DNA of 64,000 nucleotides from Jiangella sp. DSM 45060 (GCF_900105175.1 NZ_LT629771.1:6282622-6346621); one strand, 5' to 3'; shown: positions 44,040-53,715, counted from the stretch's first letter. The notes: generated from the letters alone by a model not told the origin. Translations and numbers: made by a program.

Positions 44040-47000
44040 CTAGATCCGGCCGTCGGCTGAGGCACCGTCGTCGCCCGGTCTCGTCGCGTGCCCGCCGGTG
44101 GCGTACTCGACCAGGCGGCACAGCGTGTTGATGCCCTGCACCTGGTCGAGGCTGCGGACCGGGGCGCTCAGCAGCGCCGGGCTGCCGACCAGCACGGCCA
44201 GCGACCGAGCCCGCGACACCGCGACGTTGAGGCGGTTGCGGTTGGCGACGAAGTCGACGCCGCGAGGGGCGTCGGCGGCCGAGGACGTGGTGAGGGAGAC
44301 GATGACGACCGGGGCCTCCTGGCCCTGGAACTTGTCGACGGTGCCGACGCGGGCCCGGCCGTCGAGGGCGCCGAGCAGCTGGCCGACCTGCGCGTTGTAG
44401 GGCGCGACCACCAGGAGGTCGTCGGGGCCGAGCGGACGGGTGGAGCCGTCGGCAGCCGTCCAGTGGCGGCCGGTCAGCGACGCGACGAGGTCGGACACCA
44501 CGGCCACCTCGGCGTCGCTGCGCACGGAGCAGCCGGCGTGCTCGACCGGCACCCAGCGCACCCCGGCGCCGGCCAGCTCGCCGGACCCGCCGACCAGCTG
44601 CGCGGACAGCCCCGCCCGCGGCACCAGCAGGGAGTCGTAGGACAGCTCGGACACCGGCGCGCACACGGCGGGATGCATGCGCCACGTGGTGTCGAGGAAC
44701 AGGCCGCGCTCGGGCGGGACGGTGTCGTGCTCGCCCAGCACGTGGTCGAGCGCGGAGACGCCGGCGCCGTCGGGGTGGTTGCCCTTGGCCGGCTGCGGCA
44801 GCTGGCGGGGATCGCCGAGCAGGATGACGGAGCCGGCGGCGGCCCCCGCGGCGACGGTGTTGGCCAGCGAGAACTGCCCCGCTTCGTCGACCACCAGCAC
44901 GTCGACGTGGATGTCGGGGCGGGCGAACAGCCAGCCGGTGCCGGCGACGAGGTTGACGGTACCCGCCGCGACCGCCGCCTCGACGTCGTCGTTGGAGTTC
45001 GTGACGGTGACCGCCGGATGCCGGCTGGCGTTGCCGTCGTCGGCCTTCTGGACGGCCCGGACCAGCCCCGAGCCATCGGCGGCCAGCACGGCGTCGAGCA
45101 GGTGCGTGATGACCCGGTGGCTCAGCGCGGTGATGCCGACCGTCTTTCCTGCCCGCAGCAGTTCGACGACGGCGTGCGAGCCGGCGTAGGTCTTGCCCGC
45201 GCCGGGCGGCCCCTGCACCGGCAGCGCGCCGTGGAGCGCCGGCGCGACCCGGCGCAGCGCGTCGGACCCGGACTCGCCGTCCAGCCGCAGCGGCACCCCG
45301 CCGGCCAGCCTCGGCGCCGCGCCGGCCAGGAGGTCGCGCACGCCGCGGAACGGCCCGTCGCCCGCGAAACCGTGCGCCGCGACCCAGCCGCCGACCCGGA
45401 CCAGCGCCTTCTCCTGCACACCGGCCGGGATGGGCCCGACGTTCAGCACGCCGGTGGGGTGCGGGTGCTCGTTGGCCAGCGCACGCTTGAGGTCGACGTG
45501 GCCGTGTTCGAGGTCGAGCCCGACGACGACGCTCGACCGGCCCTCCTGCCCGGCGTGCTCGACCCGTTCGCCGACCCGGACCCGGCAGTCCTGCACCGGG
45601 ATGGAGTAGCGCCACACGCCGGAGCGCCGCTCGGTGCGCAGCAGCACGGGGTCGGCCAGCCCGCCCAGCGGCGAGACGTCGTCGACCAGTTCGCTGGACG
45701 TGAGCCGCCGCAGCCGGAAGTACTCCCACCACTCCGCCCGCGCCTCGCGCCGGTGCCATTCGAGCAGCCCGGCCAGCAGCGCCCGAGCCCGCTGGTCGGG
45801 GGTGCGCGCGTCGGGGTCGGCGGGGACGTCGTGGAGCAGCCGCTGCTCGACCGCGACCAGCTCGGGGTCGCGTTCCTTCAGGTAGTCGGCTTGGTCGTCG
45901 GCGTCGTCGGGACGGGGGACGACCAGCCCCGCGGCCAGCGCTTCGTCGCGGCGCTCTTCCAGCCAGTCGCGCAACTGCCGGGTGCTGACGCAGTCGTCGC
46001 GGTTGTAGGACTCGATGTCGTCGAGGATGCGTTGGTCGCGCTCGGCCAGCCAGCGCTCGTACTCGACGATGCTGGACCCGGCGTCCTTGACGGCGGCGCC
46101 GGCCCGGCCGTCGGGTGAGTAGAACCGCTCGAGCGCCTTGATGGAGTAGGACTCGGTGCCGATGAGCAGGCCCTGCTTGACGACGGCGTAGAGGTCGACC
46201 AGCCGCTCGCCCCGCAGCAGCGCGTCGACGTCGTCGACCCGGGTGCCGTAGCGCTGCGACAGACGCTTGAGCACGTTGGGCTCGTACGGCGCGTAGTGGT
46301 AGACGTGCATGCCCGGCCGCTGCCGCCAGGCGGCCATGAGGTGGTCGACGACGTGCTCGAACGCGCGCCGTTCGGCGGGTGGGTCGTGCGCCCACCAGGA
46401 GGTGAACCCGTCGCGGGTGTCGGACACGCCCCACAGGTATTCCAGGCCGTGGTCGCCGAAGAACGGGTCGCCCTCGAGGTCGAGGAAGAGGTCGCCGTCG
46501 TCGGGCGCGGGCAGCAGGGCCAGTCCGCGGCGCACCTCGACCGGCGTGATGAGCTCGTACGGCGGCAGCTCCCGCGTGCGCGCGCCGACCTGCAGCCGGG
46601 CCTGGGTGGACAGCTTGCGCCTGGCGCCGGGGCCGACCCGCGTGACGGCGTCGAGCTCGGCCGGCGGCACCGCGGCCAGCTGCTCGACCGTGGTGATGCC
46701 GGCCGAGCGCAGGACGTCGCGCTGGTCGCGGCGCAGGAACGGCACCAGCACGAGGTCGTCGTCGGCCTGCCACCGCTGCGCGCACGGCTCTTTCCACGGG
46801 CAGATGGCGCAGTGGCCGACCCGGATGGGGTAGGTGGGCGGCGGCTCGGCCAGCCACTGCCCGTACCGGCGCATGGCGTGGCGCGCGTAGGCGGCGACGT
46901 CGACGTATGGGACGGCGACCTGCTGGCGGTCGCCGAGGATGACGGTGAGCGTCTGGGGCGGCACGCCCTGCAGTTCTGCCAGCCGCTGGGCGTAGACGGC

Positions 47001-47444
47001 CATCTGCAGCAGCGCGGCCGCCTTGACGTGCCGCGCCAGTTTCGTGTCGGCGATGTCGTAGGACCAGGGGCCCAGATCCGACGGCCGCGAGTCGTTGCGG
47101 ACGAGGAAGTCGGCGTGGCCGCGCCACCGGCCGTCGAAGAAGGTGGCCTGGAAGATGCGGTCGGCGCCGTCCTTCATGGCCGCGAGCGTGCGGTCCTCGG
47201 CGTCGGCCGGGCCGGTGCCGCGCGGGATCTCGACCACCCGGTGCGCCGCCGTCATCTCGGCCAGCACGGCGGCCTCGTGTTCGTCGCCGCGGCGGCGGAC
47301 GACATCGGCGCCGGGGTCGGCGCCGGACGGCCGCGGCCGCTGCCCGAGCGCCACCTCGAGGTTCAGCGTGGTGAGGTGGGCGCACTCCAGGTGGCCCACG
47401 AGGTCGGTGGGGCTCAGGACCAGCCGGCCGTCGGTGACGTACAT
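44040..47444 (-). CDS. TM0106-family RecB-like nuclease fused to a superfamily-1 helicase
   Basis: 1134 residues. The N-terminal RecB/Cas4-like nuclease includes a CAICPWKEPC cysteine cluster (an iron-sulfur pattern). Next is an RNase H-like exonuclease segment (FLDLEGDPFF to YNRDDCVSTRQLRDWL). The C-terminal helicase has Walker A GPPGAGKT near residue 745, Walker B VVDEAGQ, GDPRQLP, TVDKFQGQE and VAVSRAR. Whether it repairs DNA or processes RNA is unknown. The ATG at 47444 has an excellent AGGAGGTG site; an upstream ATG at 47471 is less likely. Confidence 0.88.
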   Translation of the reverse strand: MYVTDGRLVLSPTDLVGHLECAHLTTLNLEVALGQRPRPSGADPGADVVRRRGDEHEAAVLAEMTAAHRVVEIPRGTGPADAEDRTLAAMKDGADRIFQATFFDGRWRGHADFLVRNDSRPSDLGPWSYDIADTKLARHVKAAALLQMAVYAQRLAELQGVPPQTLTVILGDRQQVAVPYVDVAAYARHAMRRYGQWLAEPPPTYPIRVGHCAICPWKEPCAQRWQADDDLVLVPFLRRDQRDVLRSAGITTVEQLAAVPPAELDAVTRVGPGARRKLSTQARLQVGARTRELPPYELITPVEVRRGLALLPAPDDGDLFLDLEGDPFFGDHGLEYLWGVSDTRDGFTSWWAHDPPAERRAFEHVVDHLMAAWRQRPGMHVYHYAPYEPNVLKRLSQRYGTRVDDVDALLRGERLVDLYAVVKQGLLIGTESYSIKALERFYSPDGRAGAAVKDAGSSIVEYERWLAERDQRILDDIESYNRDDCVSTRQLRDWLEERRDEALAAGLVVPRPDDADDQADYLKERDPELVAVEQRLLHDVPADPDARTPDQRARALLAGLLEWHRREARAEWWEYFRLRRLTSSELVDDVSPLGGLADPVLLRTERRSGVWRYSIPVQDCRVRVGERVEHAGQEGRSSVVVGLDLEHGHVDLKRALANEHPHPTGVLNVGPIPAGVQEKALVRVGGWVAAHGFAGDGPFRGVRDLLAGAAPRLAGGVPLRLDGESGSDALRRVAPALHGALPVQGPPGAGKTYAGSHAVVELLRAGKTVGITALSHRVITHLLDAVLAADGSGLVRAVQKADDGNASRHPAVTVTNSNDDVEAAVAAGTVNLVAGTGWLFARPDIHVDVLVVDEAGQFSLANTVAAGAAAGSVILLGDPRQLPQPAKGNHPDGAGVSALDHVLGEHDTVPPERGLFLDTTWRMHPAVCAPVSELSYDSLLVPRAGLSAQLVGGSGELAGAGVRWVPVEHAGCSVRSDAEVAVVSDLVASLTGRHWTAADGSTRPLGPDDLLVVAPYNAQVGQLLGALDGRARVGTVDKFQGQEAPVVIVSLTTSSAADAPRGVDFVANRNRLNVAVSRARSLAVLVGSPALLSAPVRSLDQVQGINTLCRLVEYATGGHATRPGDDGASADGRI

Positions 47445-47508
47445 GGCGCACCTCCTCTCTTCCGGGTCCAAGCCTGCCGTATGCCTCCGACAGAATCGGG
47501 GCGCGACA

Positions 47509-48234
47509 TCACCCGGCGAGCGAACGCACGATCAGAGTGACGGCCGACAGCGTGCACACGGCCATGACCGCCAGCCGCAGCCGTCCGCCGTCGACGAACC
47601 TCCGCAGCGCCGACGCTGCCGCGAACCCCGCCACCAGCGGCGGCGTCAGCCACAGCGCCGGTAGCGTCTGCGTCATCCCCAGCTCCCCGACGACGGTCAG
47701 CGCCACCAGCGAGAAGCCGGCGCCGATCAGGAAGTACACCGCGAGCGTCGAGCGCACCCTGGGCCCCAGCTCGCTCTGGTAGACCAGCGCCAGCGGCGGC
47801 CCGCCGATGGACGTCGCCGTCCCGGAGATGCCCGACACCGTGCCGGCCGCGACCAGCACGCCGCGCCGCATGGGCAGCCGGATCGTCCGCACGGTCAGTG
47901 CCACCGCGAGCAGGATCACCAGCCCGACGGCCACGCTCAGCACCCGCGGCGAGCTGACGGAGACGATCCAGGCGCCCAGCGCGGTGGCGGGCACCCGACC
48001 GAGGAACGCCCAGCGCAGACCCCACCAGTCGACGTGCGACCACTCCCTCGCCAGCGTGAGCACCGGCAGCAGCAGCGAGAGCCAGAGCAGGGTGCCGGGC
48101 ACCAGCTCCGGCGCGAGCAGCGCCGCGACCGGCGCGGCCAGCAGGCCCAGCCCGAGCCCGATCGCGCCCTGGACGGCGGCGCCGAGGAACACGGCGACCG
48201 CGAGCACGATCATCACGTCAACGGGCGGCATCAT
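47509..48234 (-). CDS. TauE/SafE-family sulfite/organosulfonate permease
   Basis: 241 residues, about eight membrane helices in two TauE repeats, with GAIGLGLGLLAAPVAALL at the N-terminal repeat and SGISGTATSIGGPPLALVY in the second. These carry sulfite, sulfoacetate or similar anions. I chose the ATG at 48234, at the CATG shared with the divergent pyrophosphatase gene; a second ATG at 48231 is possible. Confidence 0.82.
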   Translation of the reverse strand: MMPPVDVMIVLAVAVFLGAAVQGAIGLGLGLLAAPVAALLAPELVPGTLLWLSLLLPVLTLAREWSHVDWWGLRWAFLGRVPATALGAWIVSVSSPRVLSVAVGLVILLAVALTVRTIRLPMRRGVLVAAGTVSGISGTATSIGGPPLALVYQSELGPRVRSTLAVYFLIGAGFSLVALTVVGELGMTQTLPALWLTPPLVAGFAAASALRRFVDGGRLRLAVMAVCTLSAVTLIVRSLAG

Positions 48235-48574
48235 GGCCCCCGTGACCGACACCTCGAGCCTGGACGGCCTGCGCGAGCGGCTGCGGCGCTTCGCCGCCGA
48301 CCGTCAGTGGGAGCCGTTCCACACCCCGAAGAACCTCGCGATGGCGCTGGCCGGCGAGGCCGGCGAGCTGCTGGCCGAGTTCCAGTGGCTGACGCCGGAG
48401 GAGTCCGCGGCCGTCGTGACGGCGGACCCGGAGGCGGCCGCGCGGATCCGCTCCGAGCTGGCCGACGTCACCAACTACCTCGTGCACCTGGCGATGGCGC
48501 TGGACGTCGACCTGGTCGCGAACGCCCACCACAAGCTGGACGAGGTGGAGCTGCGCTACCCGCCCGGCCCCTGA
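48233..48574 (+). CDS. MazG-like nucleotide pyrophosphohydrolase (dCTPase/RS21-C6 type)
   Basis: 113 residues. MazG-type metal-binding motif MALAGEAGELLAEFQWLTPEE and later ELADVTNYLVHLAMALDVDL, closest to the RS21-C6/dCTP pyrophosphatase group. It removes noncanonical or excess nucleotides. The ATG at 48233 is possible, as is a GTG at 48242; there is no strong ribosome-binding site. Confidence 0.85.
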   Translation: MAPVTDTSSLDGLRERLRRFAADRQWEPFHTPKNLAMALAGEAGELLAEFQWLTPEESAAVVTADPEAAARIRSELADVTNYLVHLAMALDVDLVANAHHKLDEVELRYPPGP

Positions 48575-48634
48575 CGGCCCGGCCTGGAACGATATTCCGG
48601 GTGGGGACGACGCCCGCGGGGGCATCATGGAGGC

Positions 48635-49141
48635 ATGCCCACCTTCCCGGTGCTCGTCCACGAGTGGCAGTTCGCCTGCTGCGGCGAGCCGTTCGCCGTC
48701 GGCGACCTCGTGCACTGGCGGCTGTCCCTCACCGAGGACGGCGCCTCGCCGGCCGAGGCGGTCGTGACGGTCGACGTCGTGACCGGCGAGCGGGTCGGAA
48801 GCGACGAGCACGGCGACGACGGCACCCTCCTCACCGTCCAGGGCGGACCCGCGGCCGGGGTGACGGCGTTCGGCCCGCCGCGGCCGGCCGGCGCGGCCGT
48901 CAGCCTGACCGGCACGTTCGCCGAGGACCACCACGAACTCGTCCCCGAGTCCGTCCCGCTCACCACGGGCCGCATCACGCGGGTGCGCGAAGCCGTGGTC
49001 GAGTACGTGCGCCGCGACGACGCGCTGGTCCCGGACCCGTCCACGTGGGAACTGCGCGACGTGCGCGGGTTCGCCGACCGCACCCACGGCACGGACAAAC
49101 CCCCGCTGTTCCTGGTCGACCTCCAGAACGCCGGCGTGTGA
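48635..49141 (+). CDS. Hypothetical protein (DUF6578-like)
   Basis: 168 residues, mostly beta strand: VLVHEWQFACCGEPFAVGDLVHWRLSL at the start, then GTFAEDHHE in the middle and a C-terminal RVREAVVEYVRRDD helix. It resembles small actinobacterial DUF6578-type proteins; no function is known. No signal peptide or membrane helix. It ends 2 bp before the stop of the convergent DUF4862-like gene. Confidence 0.68.
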   Translation: MPTFPVLVHEWQFACCGEPFAVGDLVHWRLSLTEDGASPAEAVVTVDVVTGERVGSDEHGDDGTLLTVQGGPAAGVTAFGPPRPAGAAVSLTGTFAEDHHELVPESVPLTTGRITRVREAVVEYVRRDDALVPDPSTWELRDVRGFADRTHGTDKPPLFLVDLQNAGV

Positions 49142-49143
49142 CG

Positions 49144-50094
49144 TCACCCGCGGCGAGCCCGGTCCGCCTCGACGGCCGCGGCGACGATCGCGACGTGCGC
49201 CCGCACGAGGTCGCGGCACTCGGCCGGGGTGGCGTTGCTCGGTGACGTGATCTTCACGCCGACGAGGTCAGGCGCGCCCGCCGCCGCCAGCCAGGCCGCC
49301 ACCTCGTCGGTGGTGAGCAGGCTGGCCGCGGCGTCGGCGGCGACCGGGGCGTCGGACCAGCCGCGGATCGGCAGGTGCAGGTCGGCCCAGGCCGCGCCGT
49401 CGAGGGTGGCGGCGTCGGAGACGCCGGAGAACACCAGCCCGCCGAGCCGTCCCCGCGCCACGACGGCGGCGAGGTGCTCGCGCGGGCCGTCGACGCTGCG
49501 GGTCTCGATGGCCGAACGGGCCCAGTTCAGCACGACGCCCATGCCGCGCTCGTCGGCGACGTCCAGCTCGTCGGCCAGCGACAGGAACCCCTTCGACGGC
49601 GCGTACGTGTCGCTGTGCGCGTCGGAGTGCTCGATCGTCAGCCGCACACCGCCCCAGTCCCAGCTCAGCGCCTCGTCGAGCGAGGACCGGAACGCGTCGG
49701 CGGACGTGTGCGGGTGCCGCGGCGCCGGGTGCAGCTCGACCGCGGTGAACCGCCCGCCCGGCCCTTCGCCGGCCGCGACGACGAACTCGTAGGCGCGGCG
49801 CAACTGCTCCAGTGCCTGCTTGCGGCCATCGTCGTCGGACGACGCGAGCCCCTGCGCCGGCGACCCGCCCAGCGCCATCATCGTGGCCGGGATCATCGTC
49901 AGCACGTGCTCGCTCGCCGGGTCCGTCGCGTGCAGGTAGGCGGTGTCGTTCCAGGGCGAGCCGTTGCCCAGGAACGGCACCTCCAGCCCGTCGACCGCCG
50001 GCACCGCCAGCACGTCGTCGACGAAGCTCCGGAACGGGGTGCCTGCCTCGAGGCCACGGGGGGCCGCCGCGTACGCACCGACGATGAAGGGCAT
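49144..50094 (-). CDS. TIM-barrel-like protein (DUF4862-like)
   Basis: 316 residues; the N-terminus MPFIVGAYAAAP and segments such as FTAVELHPAPRHP, WGGVRLTIEHSDAHS, VVLNWARSAIET and DLVGVKITSPS are spread as in sugar-phosphate-isomerase/epimerase-type TIM barrels. I believe it is a DUF4862 protein, but cannot name a reaction. The ATG at 50094 is chosen because the sequence upstream is intergenic. It is last in a minus-strand run after the zinc oxidoreductase, with an 89-bp gap. Confidence 0.65.
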   Translation of the reverse strand: MPFIVGAYAAAPRGLEAGTPFRSFVDDVLAVPAVDGLEVPFLGNGSPWNDTAYLHATDPASEHVLTMIPATMMALGGSPAQGLASSDDDGRKQALEQLRRAYEFVVAAGEGPGGRFTAVELHPAPRHPHTSADAFRSSLDEALSWDWGGVRLTIEHSDAHSDTYAPSKGFLSLADELDVADERGMGVVLNWARSAIETRSVDGPREHLAAVVARGRLGGLVFSGVSDAATLDGAAWADLHLPIRGWSDAPVAADAAASLLTTDEVAAWLAAAGAPDLVGVKITSPSNATPAECRDLVRAHVAIVAAAVEADRARRG

Positions 50095-50183
50095 GCCGAT
50101 CTCCTCGCTGGCTGTGAACCGAGTCGGGTCGCGTTCAGCGTAGGTCGGGCCGACATGGAACGATATGCCGGGTCGGCATCCGG

Positions 50184-51233
50184 TCACGTGAGGTCGACGA
50201 CCACCTTGCCGATGTGCTCGTCGCGCTCGATGATCAGGTGGCCGTCACCGGTCCGCTCCATCGGCACGGTCGCGTGGACGAGCGGGCGGATACTGGTGCG
50301 GCCCATGAGGCCGACGACGTCGACGAAGTCGTTCCAGCCGCCGAACGGCGCGCCCAGGATCTGCCGGTGTGCCTGGTAGAGCTCGCGGATGCTGAGGTCG
50401 GGCCGGTCGCCGCCCGTCGCTCCGCAGATCACCAGGCGCCCGCCCGTGGCCAGCGACCGGATGGCGTCGGGCCACGTCGGCGCGCCCACGGCGTCGGCGA
50501 CCATGTCGACGCCCTCGCCGCCGGTCCGCTCGCGCACCTCTGCCGACCAGCCCGGGACGCTGCTGTCGACCACCTCGTGGACGTACGGGAGCCCGCCGAG
50601 GTAGCGGGCCTTGTCCGGACTGCGGGTGGCGGCCCAGACCTCGGCGCCGGCCCACGCCGCGAGCTGCATGGCGGCGGTCGAGACGCCGCCGCTGGCGCCG
50701 ACCACGAGCAGCCGCTCGCCCATGCGCAGCCGGCCGGTCGTCATGAGCATGGTCCAGGCGGTGGTGAACGTGGTGGGGACCGCGGCCGCCTCCGTCAGCG
50801 TCAGGCCGGCCGGCACCCGGAGCAGGCTCGTCGGATCGAGGGCGACCAGCTCGCGCTGCACGCCCCACACGTCCTCGCCGAGGATCGCGTACCGCGGGCA
50901 CCTGCTGGTCTCGCCGCGGCGGCAGAACCGGCAGGACCCGCACGACAGGCCGGAGAACACCATGACCTCGTCGCCGGGCGAGAGGTCCGTGCGTGCCGCC
51001 GGGCCCACCGCGACCACGGTGCCGGCGCCCTCGGCGCCCATGACGTGCGGCAGCGCCCGTGGCTGCCGCACGCCCGGCCCGGTGAGCCCCTGGCGGACGA
51101 ACACGTCGAGCCGGTTCAGCCCGGACGCCGCCATGCGCACGACCACCTGGTGCGGGCCGGGCTCCGGCTCGGCGACGTCGCGGACGGCGAGCACCTCGGG
51201 CCCGCCGTAGCGGTCGAGGACGACGGCACGCAT
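50184..51233 (-). CDS. Zinc-dependent alcohol dehydrogenase-like / quinone oxidoreductase
   Basis: 349-residue MDR-family protein. The structural zinc site is complete (CGSCRFCRRGETSRCPRYA), with a Rossmann fold VVGASGGVSTAAMQLAAWAGAEVW. Substrate unknown. It starts 6 bp after the stop of the M19 dipeptidase gene, so the pair is one operon. Confidence 0.87.
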   Translation of the reverse strand: MRAVVLDRYGGPEVLAVRDVAEPEPGPHQVVVRMAASGLNRLDVFVRQGLTGPGVRQPRALPHVMGAEGAGTVVAVGPAARTDLSPGDEVMVFSGLSCGSCRFCRRGETSRCPRYAILGEDVWGVQRELVALDPTSLLRVPAGLTLTEAAAVPTTFTTAWTMLMTTGRLRMGERLLVVGASGGVSTAAMQLAAWAGAEVWAATRSPDKARYLGGLPYVHEVVDSSVPGWSAEVRERTGGEGVDMVADAVGAPTWPDAIRSLATGGRLVICGATGGDRPDLSIRELYQAHRQILGAPFGGWNDFVDVVGLMGRTSIRPLVHATVPMERTGDGHLIIERDEHIGKVVVDLT

Positions 51234-51239
51234 CGGCGC

Positions 51240-52469
51240 TCAGACCCAGATCTCACCGAGTGCACGCATGATGTTGCCGCCCGTGACCGCGATGATGTCC
51301 TCGTCGCTGTAGCCGTGCTTCACCAGCCAGCCGACGATGTTGTGGAAGCACTCCGTCGGGTTCTCCAGGCCGTCGACGTAGGGCATCTTCGGGTAGGACG
51401 GTCCCTTGTGCGCGTCGTGCACGCCGAGGTTCGACGCGAAGACGTCGTGCAGCGTGACGTGGTCGCCGTACAGGGTGTCGGGGCCGAAGGCGACGTGCTC
51501 GATGCCGACCAGCTCGGCGCAGTACTCGAAGTGCTCCATGACCGACTCGATGGAGTGCTCGAGGTGCGCCTGCGTCAGGGTGGTGTGCGGCGCCGCCTCG
51601 ATGCCGATGACGCCGCCGGTCTCGGCGCAGCCGCGGATGACCTCGTCGGGCTTCATGCGCGGCGTCGGCCACAGGGCACGCGCGCCCGCGTGGGTGATCA
51701 GCACCGGCTTGGTCGATGCCGCGAAGGTGTCCATGCAGGTGCGGTCGCCGGAGTGGGAGACGTCGATGGCGATGCCGAGCTTGTTCATGCGCTCCACGGC
51801 CCGGTGGCCGAACACCGTCAGGCCGCCGTCGCCGGCCTCCTTGAGACCGGACCCGAGCGTGTTCGCCTCGGAGTAGGCGATGCCCATCTGGCGCACGCCC
51901 AGGCCGTACAGCAGGTCGACGCGGTCGACCTCGTTCTCGATGGGGGTGGCCGCCTCGAGACACAGGACGATGGCCAGTTGGTCGTTCTCGTGCGCGGAGC
52001 GGATGTCGTCGAGGCCGAGGGCGATGGTGACGTAGTCCTGGTGCGCGATGTCGGACGTGCGCATGCCGATGTCGTAGACGATGTCGTCGAACTTCCAGCC
52101 CGACTTGCTGGTGACGCAGGCCGTGCCGTCCATCATGTTGTCGAAGACGGCCGTCATGCCCGACTGCGACAGGCCGAGGTAGCCGGTGCGCTCGCGGCCG
52201 GTGCGGATGTAGCTGCGCACCTCGTTCATGTCGGCGGGGAAGACCTGCGGGTGGTCGTGCAGGCTGATGATGATGTTGTCCTGGACGAGGCGGCGGGTGC
52301 GCTCCTCCTGCTCGTCGTCGAGCCCGAGCTCGTAGGCCGGCACCCGGCCGAGCTCCGGCGCCAGCGCGAACGCCTCGTAGTCGCGGCCCTCCTCGAGATA
52401 GGAGAAGGATGTGTAGCCGGTGTAGCGGCCGGACCGGTAGGGCGTGGCCGGCTTGACGGTGTCGGTCAT
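51240..52469 (-). CDS. M19-family membrane-dipeptidase-like metallopeptidase
   Basis: 409 residues. The binuclear-zinc residues of renal dipeptidases can be placed in ISLHDHP (HxH variant), LCLEAATP (bridging Glu), DVSHSGD, ITHAGARAL and the final FGPDTLYG Asp. M19 enzymes cleave dipeptides, including D-containing and cyclised products. There is no signal peptide. The fused Lrp gene is 42 bp upstream on the same strand, so both may be under Lrp control. Confidence 0.88.
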   Translation of the reverse strand: MTDTVKPATPYRSGRYTGYTSFSYLEEGRDYEAFALAPELGRVPAYELGLDDEQEERTRRLVQDNIIISLHDHPQVFPADMNEVRSYIRTGRERTGYLGLSQSGMTAVFDNMMDGTACVTSKSGWKFDDIVYDIGMRTSDIAHQDYVTIALGLDDIRSAHENDQLAIVLCLEAATPIENEVDRVDLLYGLGVRQMGIAYSEANTLGSGLKEAGDGGLTVFGHRAVERMNKLGIAIDVSHSGDRTCMDTFAASTKPVLITHAGARALWPTPRMKPDEVIRGCAETGGVIGIEAAPHTTLTQAHLEHSIESVMEHFEYCAELVGIEHVAFGPDTLYGDHVTLHDVFASNLGVHDAHKGPSYPKMPYVDGLENPTECFHNIVGWLVKHGYSDEDIIAVTGGNIMRALGEIWV

Positions 52470-52511
52470 GCGGTTACCTCATCTTGTCTCTCCCGCCCCT
52501 GGCCGCAGGGG

Positions 52512-53567
52512 TCAGCGCGGCACGTACGGAGCGATATCGGGAAGCACGGTCGAGCTGGTCAGGAACCCCCGCTTGGCGATCTGCAGCTCCTGGCCCATCT
52601 CGACCCGGCGGATGCCGGGCAGCGAACCCAGCACCTCGGTGTTGAAGCGGTAGAGGTCGTCGAGGTCGCGCAGCACGAGTTCGCAGGCGAGGTCGCTGTA
52701 GCCCGCCGTGGCGGACAGGTAGCGCACCTCGGGATGCCGGGCGAGCTCGGCCGCGACCTCTTCCAGCCGGGCGTAGTCGACGCCCAGCCAGAGGAACATC
52801 TCGGTCTGGAAGCCCATGGCCTGCGGGTCGACGAAGGTGGCGAACCAGAGCGCGCCGCTCGAGGTCAGGACGTCGAGGCGGCGGCGAGCGGCGGCCTCGC
52901 CGATGCCGACGCGGGCGGCCACCTCGGACATCGACGTGCGGCCGTCGGCGGCGAGGATCTGCACCATCTGCAGGTCGGTGGCGTCGAGCGTCACCCGCCC
53001 GCCGCCGGGCGCCGCGGGCCGCTCGAGGAGTGCGGCGCGGTCGCCGAGGAGACCACGGCTCCAGTCGTAGGACGTCTTGAAGTTGCGCACGACGGTCTCG
53101 GTGCTGGTGTGGGTGATGCCCGGTATCGACCGGAGCTGGTCGACCAGCACGTCGGCGAGGTGCGCCCGGGACCCGACGACGACCTCGAGCACGAGGTCGT
53201 GGGATCCGGTCAGCAGGGCCAGGAACCGCACGTCGGAGCGCATGGCCAGCACGCCGGCGACGGCCGTCGTGGCGCCGACGGCGCACTCGACCTGCATGAG
53301 CACCGGCGTGCCGAGGCCGCACCGCGCGGGGTCGGGCACCGCCGAGACGCACACGACGCGGTTGGCGAGCAGCCGGTTGGCGCGGCGCGACACCGTCGAC
53401 TCGGAGGCGCCGGCCACGGCCGCGATCTGCTGCCAGGTCGCCCGTCCGTTCAGCTGCAGGCACGCGATGATCGCCCGGTCGAGGTCGTCGAGCCGGCCGC
53501 TCCCTGATGACCAAGAAGGCAGCCGACCGGGCAGCCAGGCGGGCGAATCATTCGACATGCCGCTCAT
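52512..53567 (-). CDS. Fused double Lrp/AsnC-family regulator
   Basis: 351 residues with two complete Lrp units: HTH at about 25-75 (ATWQQIAAVAGASESTVSRRANRLL) and sensory domain to 165, then a second HTH at about 190-240 (TSMSEVAARVGIGEAAARRRLDVL) and second sensory domain. A single chain would carry the pseudo-dimer normally made of two subunits. The ATG at 53567 has GAGGAG 11 nt upstream; ATG 53558 is an alternative. It lies divergent from a seven-gene catabolic operon and upstream of the M19 dipeptidase gene, so it probably regulates both in response to an amino acid or related ligand. Confidence 0.88.
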   Translation of the reverse strand: MSGMSNDSPAWLPGRLPSWSSGSGRLDDLDRAIIACLQLNGRATWQQIAAVAGASESTVSRRANRLLANRVVCVSAVPDPARCGLGTPVLMQVECAVGATTAVAGVLAMRSDVRFLALLTGSHDLVLEVVVGSRAHLADVLVDQLRSIPGITHTSTETVVRNFKTSYDWSRGLLGDRAALLERPAAPGGGRVTLDATDLQMVQILAADGRTSMSEVAARVGIGEAAARRRLDVLTSSGALWFATFVDPQAMGFQTEMFLWLGVDYARLEEVAAELARHPEVRYLSATAGYSDLACELVLRDLDDLYRFNTEVLGSLPGIRRVEMGQELQIAKRGFLTSSTVLPDIAPYVPR

Positions 53568-53715
53568 GGTGGCAAAGACTCCTCGGCCGATCAAGCCTTC
53601 ACGCACAGAATTCTGCTCTAGGCGCTCTTCAACGGAGCCAATCGCCCACCAGCCCTTGTCAGATCGACGGAAACTTGCAAAGCTCCCAGGCACACCGCCA
53701 GCGGGAGGAGGATCC

